Shown here: positions 43,393 through 51,019 of the stretch, piece by piece
Position numbering within the stretch: position 1 is the first letter of the stretch
Layout of the letters: every line of letters begins with the position of its first letter
Assembly: GCF_014640335.1 (NCBI RefSeq)
Contig: NZ_BMGT01000003.1
Span: forward strand, 231,149-295,148
Source: Edaphobacter dinghuensis
GTDB taxonomy: Bacteria > Acidobacteriota > Terriglobia > Terriglobales > Acidobacteriaceae
Direction: 5' to 3'
Length of the DNA stretch: 64,000 bases
Program-made: the position numbers and the translations under genes
The notes under the pieces: generated by a model
The model's input: only the letters and a program-made list of their open reading frames with translations
Databases searched by the model: none
What the model was told of the DNA's origin: nothing

Positions 43393-44616
43393 CTAATGAG
43401 TCTGAATGTGCTCGGGACGCACTCCCATGCCGATGAAGCGTGCCAAAGTGCGGCGGACGAAGGGGCGAGCTGAGAGCAGCCTGAGGAGCAAGGGCGGTTT
43501 GACTGCGGCAGGGTTGCCGAGGGTGCGGTTCAGGAAGTGATGCACCGTGACCTGAAAGGCCTGGGTGATGCGGGTGGGCAGCTCGCGGCGGCCCTGAATG
43601 TGAGCGAGCGTAAGCTCGGTGACGAGGCTGGTTTTGAGCGTGGGTGCGAGGATGCGTGCGGCAGCGACTGCGTCCTGAATGGCGAGGTTGATGCCAATGC
43701 CGCCTACGGGCGACATGGCGTGTGCGGCGTCGCCGATGCAGAGCAGGCCGGGGCTGTGCCATCGGGTGAGGCGGTTGACCTGAATGGAGAGGAGTTTGAG
43801 CTGATCCCAACTGGTGATCTCGTGGACGCGATCGTTTAGAAATGGAACGAGGTGTACGAGGGAGTTGCGGAAGGCTTCGAGACCGGCAGGTTGGATGCGG
43901 GTGACGAAGGTGTCCTTGGCGATGATGTAGCCGCACTGATAGTAGTCGCCGCGATTGATGAGGATGGCGAAGCTGCCGTAGTTGATGTTGCCGAGGGCGT
44001 TTTCTGGTTCGCCTTCGTGGCGGCTGAGACGAAACCAGAGGATGTCGATGGGGACGCCCGTGTCGTGGAGCGGGAGATGGCCGGAGACGCGGGTGATAGC
44101 GTGGCGGCCATCGCAGCCTACGATGAGGGTTGCGTGGATTTCGACCGGACCTGCGGGGGTGTTGGTGCGGACGCCGGTGACTCGGTTGCGGGTTTCGATG
44201 AGGCCGGTGGCTTCGTGCTCCATGAGGAGATGGAAGCTGGGGAGCTTAGCGGCCTGCGCTGAGAGGAAGTTGAGGAAGTCCCACTGCGGCATCAGAGCGA
44301 TGAACTTCGCGTGTGTGGGAAGACGGGAGAAGTCGCTGATGGGAAGCGTCTGGCCGCCGATGGCGATGGCAAGCTGGGTGAGCTGCTGATGGGGGAGTGC
44401 GAGGAACTCGTCGAGCAGGCCTAGCTCGTAGAGGAGCTGGAGTGTGGAGGGGTGGATGGTGTCGCCGCGGAAGTCGCGGAAGAAGTCTTTGTGCTTTTCG
44501 AGGACGGTGACGTCGATGCCGGCGCGGGCGAGGAGGAAGCCGAGCATGATGCCTGCGGGGCCTCCGCCGACGATGCAGCAGGTGGTCTTCAAGGCCGAGC
44601 TTTGAGCGTCCGCCAT
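43393..44616 (-). CDS. FAD-dependent monooxygenase
   Basis: 407 residues. The N-terminal FAD-binding Rossmann motif CCIVGGGPAGIMLGFLLARAG (about 13-33), the DG motif LIVGCDGRHAITR (about 165) and the second FAD motif GDAAHAMSPVGGIGIN (about 297-312) mark it as a group A flavoprotein hydroxylase of the p-hydroxybenzoate/UbiH type. The C-terminus is basic. The substrate is unknown; no aromatic or quinone pathway genes adjoin it. It converges with the histidine phosphatase. Confidence 0.9.
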   Translation of the reverse strand: MADAQSSALKTTCCIVGGGPAGIMLGFLLARAGIDVTVLEKHKDFFRDFRGDTIHPSTLQLLYELGLLDEFLALPHQQLTQLAIAIGGQTLPISDFSRLPTHAKFIALMPQWDFLNFLSAQAAKLPSFHLLMEHEATGLIETRNRVTGVRTNTPAGPVEIHATLIVGCDGRHAITRVSGHLPLHDTGVPIDILWFRLSRHEGEPENALGNINYGSFAILINRGDYYQCGYIIAKDTFVTRIQPAGLEAFRNSLVHLVPFLNDRVHEITSWDQLKLLSIQVNRLTRWHSPGLLCIGDAAHAMSPVGGIGINLAIQDAVAAARILAPTLKTSLVTELTLAHIQGRRELPTRITQAFQVTVHHFLNRTLGNPAAVKPPLLLRLLSARPFVRRTLARFIGMGVRPEHIQTH

Positions 44617-44785
44617 GGTGCGGCAAGGGTAGCAAGGGGCTGGCGGGGAGTCAAAAAGAAATGCGTGGATATAGAAGATTTGTACAGCACGGGCGAAGCA
44701 CTAAGGCAGCGATATCAAAAGTCATCACAACTTCGCTTCAAGTGCGAGGACATCATAAATCTCTGGAACATGATGAGAAGGGCGT

Positions 44786-45193
44786 TTATGAGGACTGATC
44801 CAAATTTTCTCGTTCGAGAAGTTCTTGAACGCGCTGCTTCACCTCGTCACGTATCGCGCGGACTTCCTCTGCGGACAGTCCCTTCGGATCACGGAGGGGC
44901 CAGTCATCACGGCGCAGACCGGGCACATAAGGGCACTTGTCTCCGCACCCCATCGTAATGAGAAGCTGAGCACTCTTTGCCAGTTCTTCCGTGAGTTTCT
45001 GAGGCCTCGCATCGCTGAGGTCTATTCCAACCTCCTGCATAACGGCCTGCACTTCAGGATGAACGCGTTCGCCCGGCTCAGTACCTGCAGACGCGGCATG
45101 GGCCTTCTGTGGGTCTGCAAGATGGTTGAAGAACGCGGCCGCCATCTGAGACCGTCCGGCGTTGTGAACGCAAGCGAAGATTACTTTGAACAT
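44786..45193 (-). CDS. arsC: Arsenate reductase, low-molecular-weight phosphatase type (first copy)
   Basis: 135 residues. The P-loop FACVHNAGRS (Cys8, Arg14) and the redox pair Cys83 and Cys87 in MGCGDKCP form the three-cysteine relay of thioredoxin-linked ArsC, and DWPLRDPKG carries the general acid Asp. It reduces arsenate to arsenite in the cytoplasm, which Acr3 then exports. It is the distal gene of the minus-strand ars operon, 9 bases after the second arsC. Confidence 0.93.
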   Translation of the reverse strand: MFKVIFACVHNAGRSQMAAAFFNHLADPQKAHAASAGTEPGERVHPEVQAVMQEVGIDLSDARPQKLTEELAKSAQLLITMGCGDKCPYVPGLRRDDWPLRDPKGLSAEEVRAIRDEVKQRVQELLERENLDQSS

Positions 45194-45202
45194 GAGTTTT
45201 CC

Positions 45203-45691
45203 TTATTTCTTTCCGATGTCGTCTAGCTTGGTTTTGAGTGCCATCGCGTCCAAACTGGCGAGCGGTAGCGCCAGCATGAGGCTGATACGCCGTTCGAGGA
45301 TAGAGAACGCCTGCGAGAATGCACGGTCTATCTCTTGTTGCGTACCGGATACGGCGGCTGGGTCAGGTACTCCCCAATGAGCAGTGATAGGTTGGCCCGG
45401 CCAAACTGGGCAGATTTCGTGAGCGGCGTTGTCGCAGACTGTGAAGACGAAGTTCATCACTGGGGCGTTGGGCTTGGCGAACTCATTCCATGACTTACTA
45501 TGCAATCCGGCAGTGCTGAGACTTGCTAACTCGATCTGTCGCAATGCCTCCGGGCGAACTGCGCCCATTGGATGGCTGCCTGCGCTGTAAGCACTGAAGT
45601 TTTCGCGGCCCTTCCATCTCATAATGGCTTCGGCCATGATTGAGCGAGCAGAATTGCCGGTGCAGAGAAACAAGATGTTGTAGTGTGGCAT
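45203..45691 (-). CDS. arsC: Second low-molecular-weight phosphatase-type arsenate reductase
   Basis: 162 residues from the ATG at 45691 (AGGAGCGACT upstream); the open frame extends far upstream antiparallel to arsM in another frame, which is meaningless. The P-loop FLCTGNSARS (Cys10, Arg16) and the later cysteines in VCDNAAHEICPVWPG define the longer ArsC subgroup often found beside acr3. It differs clearly from the 135-residue copy, so the two are distinct families rather than a recent duplication. It could instead be a phosphatase-like protein, but the operon context favours arsenate. Confidence 0.9.
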   Translation of the reverse strand: MPHYNILFLCTGNSARSIMAEAIMRWKGRENFSAYSAGSHPMGAVRPEALRQIELASLSTAGLHSKSWNEFAKPNAPVMNFVFTVCDNAAHEICPVWPGQPITAHWGVPDPAAVSGTQQEIDRAFSQAFSILERRISLMLALPLASLDAMALKTKLDDIGKK

Positions 45692-45699
45692 AGTCGCTC

Positions 45700-46590
45700 C
45701 TACGAGCAGCAGTCCGGCCCGCAGCATGAAGCAGTCGATCTGGGTTTGATGGCATACACCTTTACGCTGGCGACTGCCGTGTTCACGTCGTATTTGCTCA
45801 GCAGGTCTGATAATTCGGCGTGGAGTGTGGAGGTGTTCGATGTGGGCGAGCAGCACGAACCCTCTGCCATTGCTGGGGAGCAGCAGCCCGATTGGTTCTC
45901 CACCTTTGCGTAAGCATTGAGGTCTGCATTGCTGTCCACGATCTTGACATGCTCGAATCCGGCAGCAAGCAGCTCGGCGCGGTAGTCGTCGATTTTGATC
46001 GCTCCAGCGATGCACCCTACGTAGGCCGCCATACTGCGAGAGACAGCTTCCGGCAACTCTTCCTTGAGGGCAATGTCGCTGACGGCAAGGCGGCCTCCAG
46101 GCTTGAGGACGCGTGCAATCTCCCGGAAGACAGCAGGCTTGTCTGGCGCAAGGTTGAGGACGCAATTTGAGATGACGCAATCGACAGAAGCATCCGGTAG
46201 CGGGATACGGTCGATGGTGGACTGATGAAAATCCACGTTCGTATATCCACCGGACTCCGCATTCGTTCGCGCCCGTTCAATCATGGCCGGGGTCATGTCG
46301 ATGCCGATTGCCCTGCCTTTCGGCCCTACCATCTTCGCGGCAAGGAAGACATCAAGGCCGCCGCCCGAACCAAGGTCTACCACAACCTCGTTGGGCCGAA
46401 TGTGTGCGGTGGCGGTAGGATTGCCGCAAGATAACCCCATGTTTGCCTCTGCCGGAATGGAAGTTAGCTCCTCGGCGGAATATCCGAACGCCTCTGCGAC
46501 GGCCTTTACTCCGTCATCGTTGCTGGACAGACTGCTCTGTGCCACTGCACCGTACTTCAACCGTACAGAATCAAGAATCTCTTCTGCCAT
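45700..46590 (-). CDS. arsM: Arsenite methyltransferase
   Basis: 296 residues from the ATG at 46590; the frame to 46701 crosses the promoter. The SAM site [14 protein letters not shown] (about 70-83) and three cysteines at the positions that bind As(III) in ArsM are visible: Cys55 (MGLSCGNP), Cys143 (SNCVLNL) and Cys193 (VGCIAGA). The C-terminal part is rich in Cys pairs ([18 protein letters not shown]), which could bind extra arsenite or metal. ArsM methylates arsenite to less toxic or volatile forms. It leads the minus-strand operon, divergent from arsR. Confidence 0.94.
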   Translation of the reverse strand: MAEEILDSVRLKYGAVAQSSLSSNDDGVKAVAEAFGYSAEELTSIPAEANMGLSCGNPTATAHIRPNEVVVDLGSGGGLDVFLAAKMVGPKGRAIGIDMTPAMIERARTNAESGGYTNVDFHQSTIDRIPLPDASVDCVISNCVLNLAPDKPAVFREIARVLKPGGRLAVSDIALKEELPEAVSRSMAAYVGCIAGAIKIDDYRAELLAAGFEHVKIVDSNADLNAYAKVENQSGCCSPAMAEGSCCSPTSNTSTLHAELSDLLSKYDVNTAVASVKVYAIKPRSTASCCGPDCCS

Positions 46591-46604
46591 GCACTCACCC
46601 TCAG

Positions 46605-46649
46605 AAACACATTCGTTTAGGTGAATATATCTCTTGCAAACACATTCGT
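46605..46649. promoter_or_regulatory. Candidate ArsR operator in the arsM/arsR divergent promoter
   Basis: The 12-base word AAACACATTCGT occurs at 46605-46616 and again at 46638-46649, 33 bases apart (close to three helical turns), inside the 78-base gap between arsM and arsR. Such spacing suits binding of two ArsR dimers on one face of the DNA to control both operons. This is an inference from position and repetition. Confidence 0.5.
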
Positions 46650-46668
46650 CAAAGCATATACATATCGC

Positions 46669-47076
46669 ATGGCTCGAAAAGCACAATTCGACATGCCCCA
46701 ATTCTTTCAGGCCCTCGGTGATACGACACGCCTAAGACTCCTCAACCTGATGGGAGAGCAAGAAGTCTGCGTCTGCTATTTTGTGGAGATCTTGGGCGGC
46801 CCTCAGCCGAAGATCTCCAGGCATCTTGCCTACCTCCGTAATGCCGGAATTGTCTCGGCAAGGCGCGAGGGCAAGTGGATGCACTACCGCATCGTCATGC
46901 CGCAGCACATCGGGGCAGCGCAGATGCTACGCCAAACGCTGGACTCCCTCAAGGAAGACAAGGCCATGCAGTCAGATCGCGCGCGCCTCTCTAAGGCTTG
47001 CTGCTCTCCGGCTAAGTACGACCTTGCCGGCGCTCCACTTCCGGCAGCCGTGGACTGTTGCGAGGTGTGCGAGTGA
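46669..47076 (+). CDS. arsR: ArsR-family arsenic-responsive repressor
   Basis: 135 residues from the ATG at 46669 (an earlier GTG at 46621 lies in the operator region). A winged helix-turn-helix ([18 protein letters not shown], then [20 protein letters not shown]) carries the CVC inducer-binding pair Cys34/Cys36 in QEVCVCYF. Extra cysteines close the protein (KACCSP and DCCEVCE). Arsenite binding should release it from DNA and switch on both divergent operons. Its stop overlaps the acr3 start (GTGA). Confidence 0.94.
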   Translation: MARKAQFDMPQFFQALGDTTRLRLLNLMGEQEVCVCYFVEILGGPQPKISRHLAYLRNAGIVSARREGKWMHYRIVMPQHIGAAQMLRQTLDSLKEDKAMQSDRARLSKACCSPAKYDLAGAPLPAAVDCCEVCE

Positions 47077-48140
47077 GCACAGCATTATGCTCTCCGGCGC
47101 AGCGAAAGAAACTGTCTTTTTTAGACCGCTTCCTCACGCTCTGGATATTCCTTGCAATGGCTGTAGGCGTCAGTGTCGGGCATTTTGTGCCTGGCTCCGC
47201 TGCCTTCGTGAACCGCTTTCAGACTGGAACGACAAACATCCCCATTGCCATCGGCCTGATCGTCATGATGTTTCCACCTTTGGCGAAGGTCCGCTATGAC
47301 AAGCTGAGCGAGGTCTTCCGCAATCGACGCGTGCTCGGCCTGTCTCTGGTGCAGAATTGGCTTATCGGCCCTGTGTTGATGTTCGCCCTTGCAGTGATCT
47401 TTCTACGCAGTGAACCAGCGTACATGCGCGGCTTGATCTTGATCGGCATTGCGCGGTGTATCGCGATGGTACTGGTCTGGAACGAGTTGGCGGAGGGCGA
47501 CACGGATTATGTCGCCGGGCTCGTTGCGATCAACAGCGTCTTTCAAGTGTTCTTCTACAGCTTCTATGCGTGGGCGTTCCTGACAGTGTTGCCCAGATGG
47601 TTCGGTCTCCAGGGAAGCGTCGTGAACGTCAGCATCGGACAGATTGCGAAAAGCGTTGGTCTCTATCTGGGCGTGCCGTTTGCTGCGGGTTTCCTGACAC
47701 GCTATGCGCTCATCCGTACGAAAGGCGAGGATTGGTATCTCACTCGCTTCGTACCTCGCATCAGTCCGCTAACACTCATCGCGTTGCTATTTACCATTCT
47801 CGTGATGTTCTCCCTCAAGGGTAATTTGATCGTGCGGCTGCCGTTGGATGTCGTGAAGATTGCCATTCCTTTGGTCGTCTACTTCCTTGTCATGTTCCTG
47901 GTAAGTTTCTGGATGGGAAGATACTTGGGCGCTGACTACGCGCAGTCGGCCACGCTGTCATTCACCGCTGCCGGAAACAACTTCGAACTGGCAATCGCTG
48001 TGTCAGTCGCTGTGTTCGGGTTAAATTCTGGAGAAGCGTTTGTCGGTGTAGTCGGCCCGCTGATCGAAGTTCCAGCCCTCATTGGCTTAGTGAACGTAGC
48101 CTTCTGGTTGCGTAGGCGACTCTACCTGGCCAGAAGTTAG
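47073..48140 (+). CDS. acr3: Arsenite efflux transporter Acr3
   Basis: 355 residues, ten TM helices, BART superfamily. The start is the GTG at 47073, which overlaps the arsR stop by four bases and has GAGGTG just upstream. The conserved Cys129 in [13 protein letters not shown] and the charged and Asn-containing motif [13 protein letters not shown] near 310 are the substrate/proton residues of Acr3. It exports arsenite using the proton gradient. It is the last gene of the arsR-acr3 operon. Confidence 0.96.
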   Translation: MSTALCSPAQRKKLSFLDRFLTLWIFLAMAVGVSVGHFVPGSAAFVNRFQTGTTNIPIAIGLIVMMFPPLAKVRYDKLSEVFRNRRVLGLSLVQNWLIGPVLMFALAVIFLRSEPAYMRGLILIGIARCIAMVLVWNELAEGDTDYVAGLVAINSVFQVFFYSFYAWAFLTVLPRWFGLQGSVVNVSIGQIAKSVGLYLGVPFAAGFLTRYALIRTKGEDWYLTRFVPRISPLTLIALLFTILVMFSLKGNLIVRLPLDVVKIAIPLVVYFLVMFLVSFWMGRYLGADYAQSATLSFTAAGNNFELAIAVSVAVFGLNSGEAFVGVVGPLIEVPALIGLVNVAFWLRRRLYLARS

Positions 48141-48440
48141 TGCCCATAAGTCGGCTTGTCGCCAGTCGTTCAATCAGGCTAGCGCTAGTTGGGCGTTTCG
48201 TAATACTCGCGGGTTTAGCTTCCCACCATGACGTGCTTTGGGTGAGATGACGTGGGTTTAGGTGAGATGACGGCTAGAGCGATTCTCCTCTAGATGTAGT
48301 TTTGGCGATTCGAGCAAAACGCAGATTCCCTTCGGGAATGACAACAAGGAAGCTAGACCTTAGAGGAGATAGTTCTAGCTGTTAGCTGAACAAGGGCGAT
48401 GCATGGCGCATGGGTGGTGGATGAGTTCCGTGGTGTTTCG
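48141..48440. other. 300-base gap with repeat elements after acr3
   Basis: No gene is seen. The gap contains two copies of GGTGAGATGACG (48241 and 48261), a CTCTAG-rich inverted stretch, and the left copy of the 54-base direct repeat. It appears to be a site where small intergenic repeats accumulate. Confidence 0.45.
48291..48344 (+). repeat. 54-base dispersed repeat, copy A
   Basis: About 49 of 54 bases are identical to copy B at 49902-49955, in the same orientation. The second half, CGCAGATTCCCTTCGGGAATGACAA, is identical and contains a hairpin ATTCCC-TTC-GGGAAT. The element is intergenic. Confidence 0.75.
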
Positions 48441-49154
48441 CTAGGAGCTGCGTTGGTTGATGCCGAGGATGGTGAGCCAGTCGGTGGGAGCGTTGGCGAG
48501 GTGGTCGGGTGGCGTGGTGATGAGCGATTGTGGGGCGAGGCCGAAGGTGCAGCCGATGGATTGTGCTCCGGCGTTGCGGGCGGTGAGGACGTCTACGTGC
48601 GAGTCGCCGACCATGATGGTTTGGGCGGGGGTGATGGTTTGACCTGCGATGGCGGAGGCTTCGGCGATGAGGGTGAGGAGGCCGTGGGGATCGGGCTTTT
48701 TGGTGTGGAAGCTGTTGCCGCCGTAGTTCTGGAAGAAGAAGCGCGAGAGGCCGAAGTGCGCGCAGATGTCGCGTGAGGGGTTGACGGGTTTGTTGGTGAG
48801 GACGGCCATGAGGGTGTCGGGCCAGGCGGCGCGGATGGCTTCGAGCGAGAGGATGACGCCGGGATAGACGTAAGTGAAGTCGAGCTTGTGGATGCGGTAG
48901 TAGTCGAGAAAATAAGTGAGGACTTCGGTTACATATTCTTCGTCGTGGACGTCGCCTTCAGGGTCGCCGAGGGCGCGGCGGACGAGCATGGAGGCTCCGT
49001 CGCCGATGTAGCCGGCGATGACGGGTTCGGGCAGAGGCGGCTTGTTGAAGTGGGCGAGGGCGGCGTTGATGGAGTTGCAGAGGTCGACGCTGGAGTCGAT
49101 GAGGGTTCCGTCGAGGTCGAAGACGATGAGGCGCGGCTGGGTGGGGAAGTGCAT
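48441..49154 (-). CDS. gph: HAD-family phosphatase, phosphoglycolate phosphatase-like
   Basis: 237 residues. HAD motif I is VFDLDGTLID (nucleophile Asp), motif II is LTNKP, motif III a Lys in HTKKPDP and motif IV MVGDSHVDVLTARNAG. A small cap domain lies between motifs I and II. These features and the length fit Gph, which clears 2-phosphoglycolate formed during DNA repair or oxygenase side reactions. It diverges from the carbonic anhydrase gene, and both lie between the two 54-base repeats. Confidence 0.85.
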   Translation of the reverse strand: MHFPTQPRLIVFDLDGTLIDSSVDLCNSINAALAHFNKPPLPEPVIAGYIGDGASMLVRRALGDPEGDVHDEEYVTEVLTYFLDYYRIHKLDFTYVYPGVILSLEAIRAAWPDTLMAVLTNKPVNPSRDICAHFGLSRFFFQNYGGNSFHTKKPDPHGLLTLIAEASAIAGQTITPAQTIMVGDSHVDVLTARNAGAQSIGCTFGLAPQSLITTPPDHLANAPTDWLTILGINQRSS

Positions 49155-49212
49155 TTCTTAACGATAATCGACAGAACTGCGGTAAGCTTGCGGACGCAAG
49201 GAGGACGCGGAT

Positions 49213-49890
49213 ATGAGCGAGCTGGACAGAAGCGCATGGACACGAAGGCGATTTATGGCAGCAGTAGCGGCGACTGGAGTTGCAGGCGGTGCGATGATGC
49301 ATGGCACAGCAGCCGAGGCGCAGCCTGTTGGCGCGGATGAGGCGATTCAGGAGCTGATGGCGGGCAATGCAAGGTTTGTCGCGGGCAAGCTGACCTCGTT
49401 CGACCTTGACCTGAAGATATTGAAGGCGGGAACGGTGGAGAAGCAGGAGCCGTTTGCGGCGATCCTGTCGTGCGCGGACTCGCGGGTGCCGGTGGAGCTG
49501 GTCTTCGACCAGAGCATTGGGCATTTGTTTGTGACGCGGGTTGCGGGGAATATGCTGACGCCTGAGATTATCGGCAGCCTGGAGTATGGCGTGGCGGTGC
49601 TTGGGATCAAGGCGATTATGGTGCTGGGACATGCGAAGTGCGGCGCGGTGAGCGCGGCGATGAAGGGGCAGGAGGTTCCGGGGCAGATCAGCTCGCTGTA
49701 TCAGCATATGATGCCGGCGATCAAAGACATTCATGAGGATGTTGCGGCGGCGGTGAAGGCGAATGCGCTGTTTCAGGCTCGGCTGCTGGGGGTGAGCTCG
49801 ACCGTGATTGCGAAGGCGATGAAGGATGATGGAGTGAAGGTTGTCGCGGGGTACTACGATCTTGCTACGGGGAAGGTGTTGCCGCTTTAG
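49213..49890 (+). CDS. Beta-carbonic anhydrase with Tat-type signal
   Basis: 225 residues. An N-terminal twin-arginine signal (TRRRFMAAVAATG, cleavage near AEAQ at about 36) is followed by a beta-class carbonic anhydrase. The zinc ligands and active dyad are present: Cys87, Asp89 and Arg91 in SCADSRV, His140 and Cys143 in GHAKCG. It hydrates CO2 to bicarbonate, here predicted in the periplasm after folded export. Most bacterial beta-CAs are cytoplasmic, but Tat-exported ones are known. The C-terminal end GYYDLATGKV is typical. Confidence 0.92.
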   Translation: MSELDRSAWTRRRFMAAVAATGVAGGAMMHGTAAEAQPVGADEAIQELMAGNARFVAGKLTSFDLDLKILKAGTVEKQEPFAAILSCADSRVPVELVFDQSIGHLFVTRVAGNMLTPEIIGSLEYGVAVLGIKAIMVLGHAKCGAVSAAMKGQEVPGQISSLYQHMMPAIKDIHEDVAAAVKANALFQARLLGVSSTVIAKAMKDDGVKVVAGYYDLATGKVLPL

Positions 49891-49901
49891 TGAGGTTGTT
49901 C

Positions 49902-49955
49902 TGGATGTCGTTTTGGGGATTCGAGCTGAACGCAGATTCCCTTCGGGAATGACAA
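49902..49955 (+). repeat. 54-base dispersed repeat, copy B
   Basis: The partner of copy A at 48291-48344 in direct orientation. It starts 12 bases after the stop of the carbonic anhydrase gene. Confidence 0.75.
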
Positions 49956-49968
49956 ACAAAAAGAAATC

Positions 49969-50006
49969 TATGCCAGAGAGGCCTATAGCTAGGCCTCTCT
50001 GGCATA
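49969..50006. terminator. 17-base stem hairpin after the carbonic anhydrase gene
   Basis: TATGCCAGAGAGGCCTA and TAGGCCTCTCTGGCATA are exact inverted arms with a 4-base loop. There is no clear T-run, so a factor-independent terminator is only one possibility. A further inverted pair CAACGGAC/GTCCGTTG follows near 50060-50085. Confidence 0.5.
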
Positions 50007-50129
50007 GGCTGATGTTGCTGGTCGAACGAAAACAAATACAGGGGTCTCTCCGCTGCGCAACGGACGATGGAGCTGTCCGTTGCTTCGGTCGAGATGACGT
50101 ACCTTTTTCCCTATCCAGAAAAGCTGCGG

Positions 50130-50984
50130 TTAGTTAATGCTGATGTCGCCTGAGCCGGTGTTGGCGCGGATGGTTGGGCCGCCTCCGTTGACCGTGCCGT
50201 TGACGTGGTGTTTGTTGATCTCGCCTTGCATTGCGATGGCTTGCGCTGTGCGTACGGAGCCTGAGCCGGTGCTCGCGTTGAGGTTGAAGCGAGCGGAGGA
50301 GCCTAGAGTGAGATGGATGGAGCCGGAGCCGGTATCGAGCTTCCAGTCGGAGGTGGGTTGGCCGGCGGCTTCGATGTTTCCTGAGCCGGTGCCTGCCTTG
50401 AGCGCTCCCGAGAGCCCCTCAAGCTGAATGGAGCCGGAGCCGGTCTGGGCGCGGACGTCGCCGCTTGCAGCCTGGTGAAGAAAGATGTTGCCGGAGCCGG
50501 TCTGGAGGTCGGCGGGGCCATGGATGCCTTCGGCGCGGACGTTGCCTGAGCCGGAGCTGGCTTTGATAGACGAGCCGACGTCCTGAATGTCGACGTCGCC
50601 GGAGCCGCTGCCAGCGTGGATGGTAGAAGCACGGGGGAGAGTGACGTCGTAGTCGATGCCGATGTTGCGGTAGAGGTCGTTGGAGTGGGTCTCGCCGATG
50701 CTGATGTTGTTGCCGTCCTGTGTGATGGGCGGGTTGTTAACGATCTGCTGGACGCGGGATTCGCTGTCGTTGTTGAACCATGAATTGCTGGGGTGAACGT
50801 GACCGATGATATGTATCTGATTGTCGGAGCCGGGACGAAGATGAATGTAGCCGGAGCCGGTAGAGATGGAGACGGTGGGTTCGTTGCTGACGTTGAGGGT
50901 GCGGGTGAAGTCTTTGCCGCCAGCGGCGAGGGCGGCTGTGGTGGCGAGAGCGAGAACGGCTGTGGCGAGAACACGGGCTTTCAT
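50130..50984 (-). CDS. Exported DUF4097-type beta-solenoid protein with TGSG repeats
   Basis: 284 residues with a signal peptide (about 1-20). The body carries nine copies of a short T/S-GSG-x-hydrophobic motif (STGSGYI, GSGSGDV, SSGSGNV, QTGSGNI, QTGSGSI, GTGSGNI, DTGSGSI, STGSGSV, NTGSGDI) spaced roughly 18-25 residues apart in the second half, which predicts a right-handed beta-helix as in DUF4097/DUF2807 proteins. The family is often described as adhesin-like, without an established activity. It lies 35 bases after the efflux adaptor gene on the same strand, so the two are probably co-transcribed. Confidence 0.85.
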   Translation of the reverse strand: MKARVLATAVLALATTAALAAGGKDFTRTLNVSNEPTVSISTGSGYIHLRPGSDNQIHIIGHVHPSNSWFNNDSESRVQQIVNNPPITQDGNNISIGETHSNDLYRNIGIDYDVTLPRASTIHAGSGSGDVDIQDVGSSIKASSGSGNVRAEGIHGPADLQTGSGNIFLHQAASGDVRAQTGSGSIQLEGLSGALKAGTGSGNIEAAGQPTSDWKLDTGSGSIHLTLGSSARFNLNASTGSGSVRTAQAIAMQGEINKHHVNGTVNGGGPTIRANTGSGDISIN

Positions 50985-51019
50985 AGATGCTCCTTGAACG
51001 CGAAGAATTAGAGGCCTAG

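Noticed and set aside
44665..44785. Short open frames between the FAD oxidoreductase and arsC
   Set aside because: Frames of about 45 codons exist, but none has a ribosome site or recognisable pattern.
45692..46180. N-terminal extension of the second arsC into the arsM region
   Set aside because: The extra part is antiparallel-free but out of frame with arsM, Arg/Cys/Pro-rich, and a good ribosome site precedes the ATG at 45691.
48441..49890. Insertion sequence between the 54-base repeats
   Set aside because: The repeats are direct, not inverted, and the enclosed genes are a phosphatase and a carbonic anhydrase, with no transposase.
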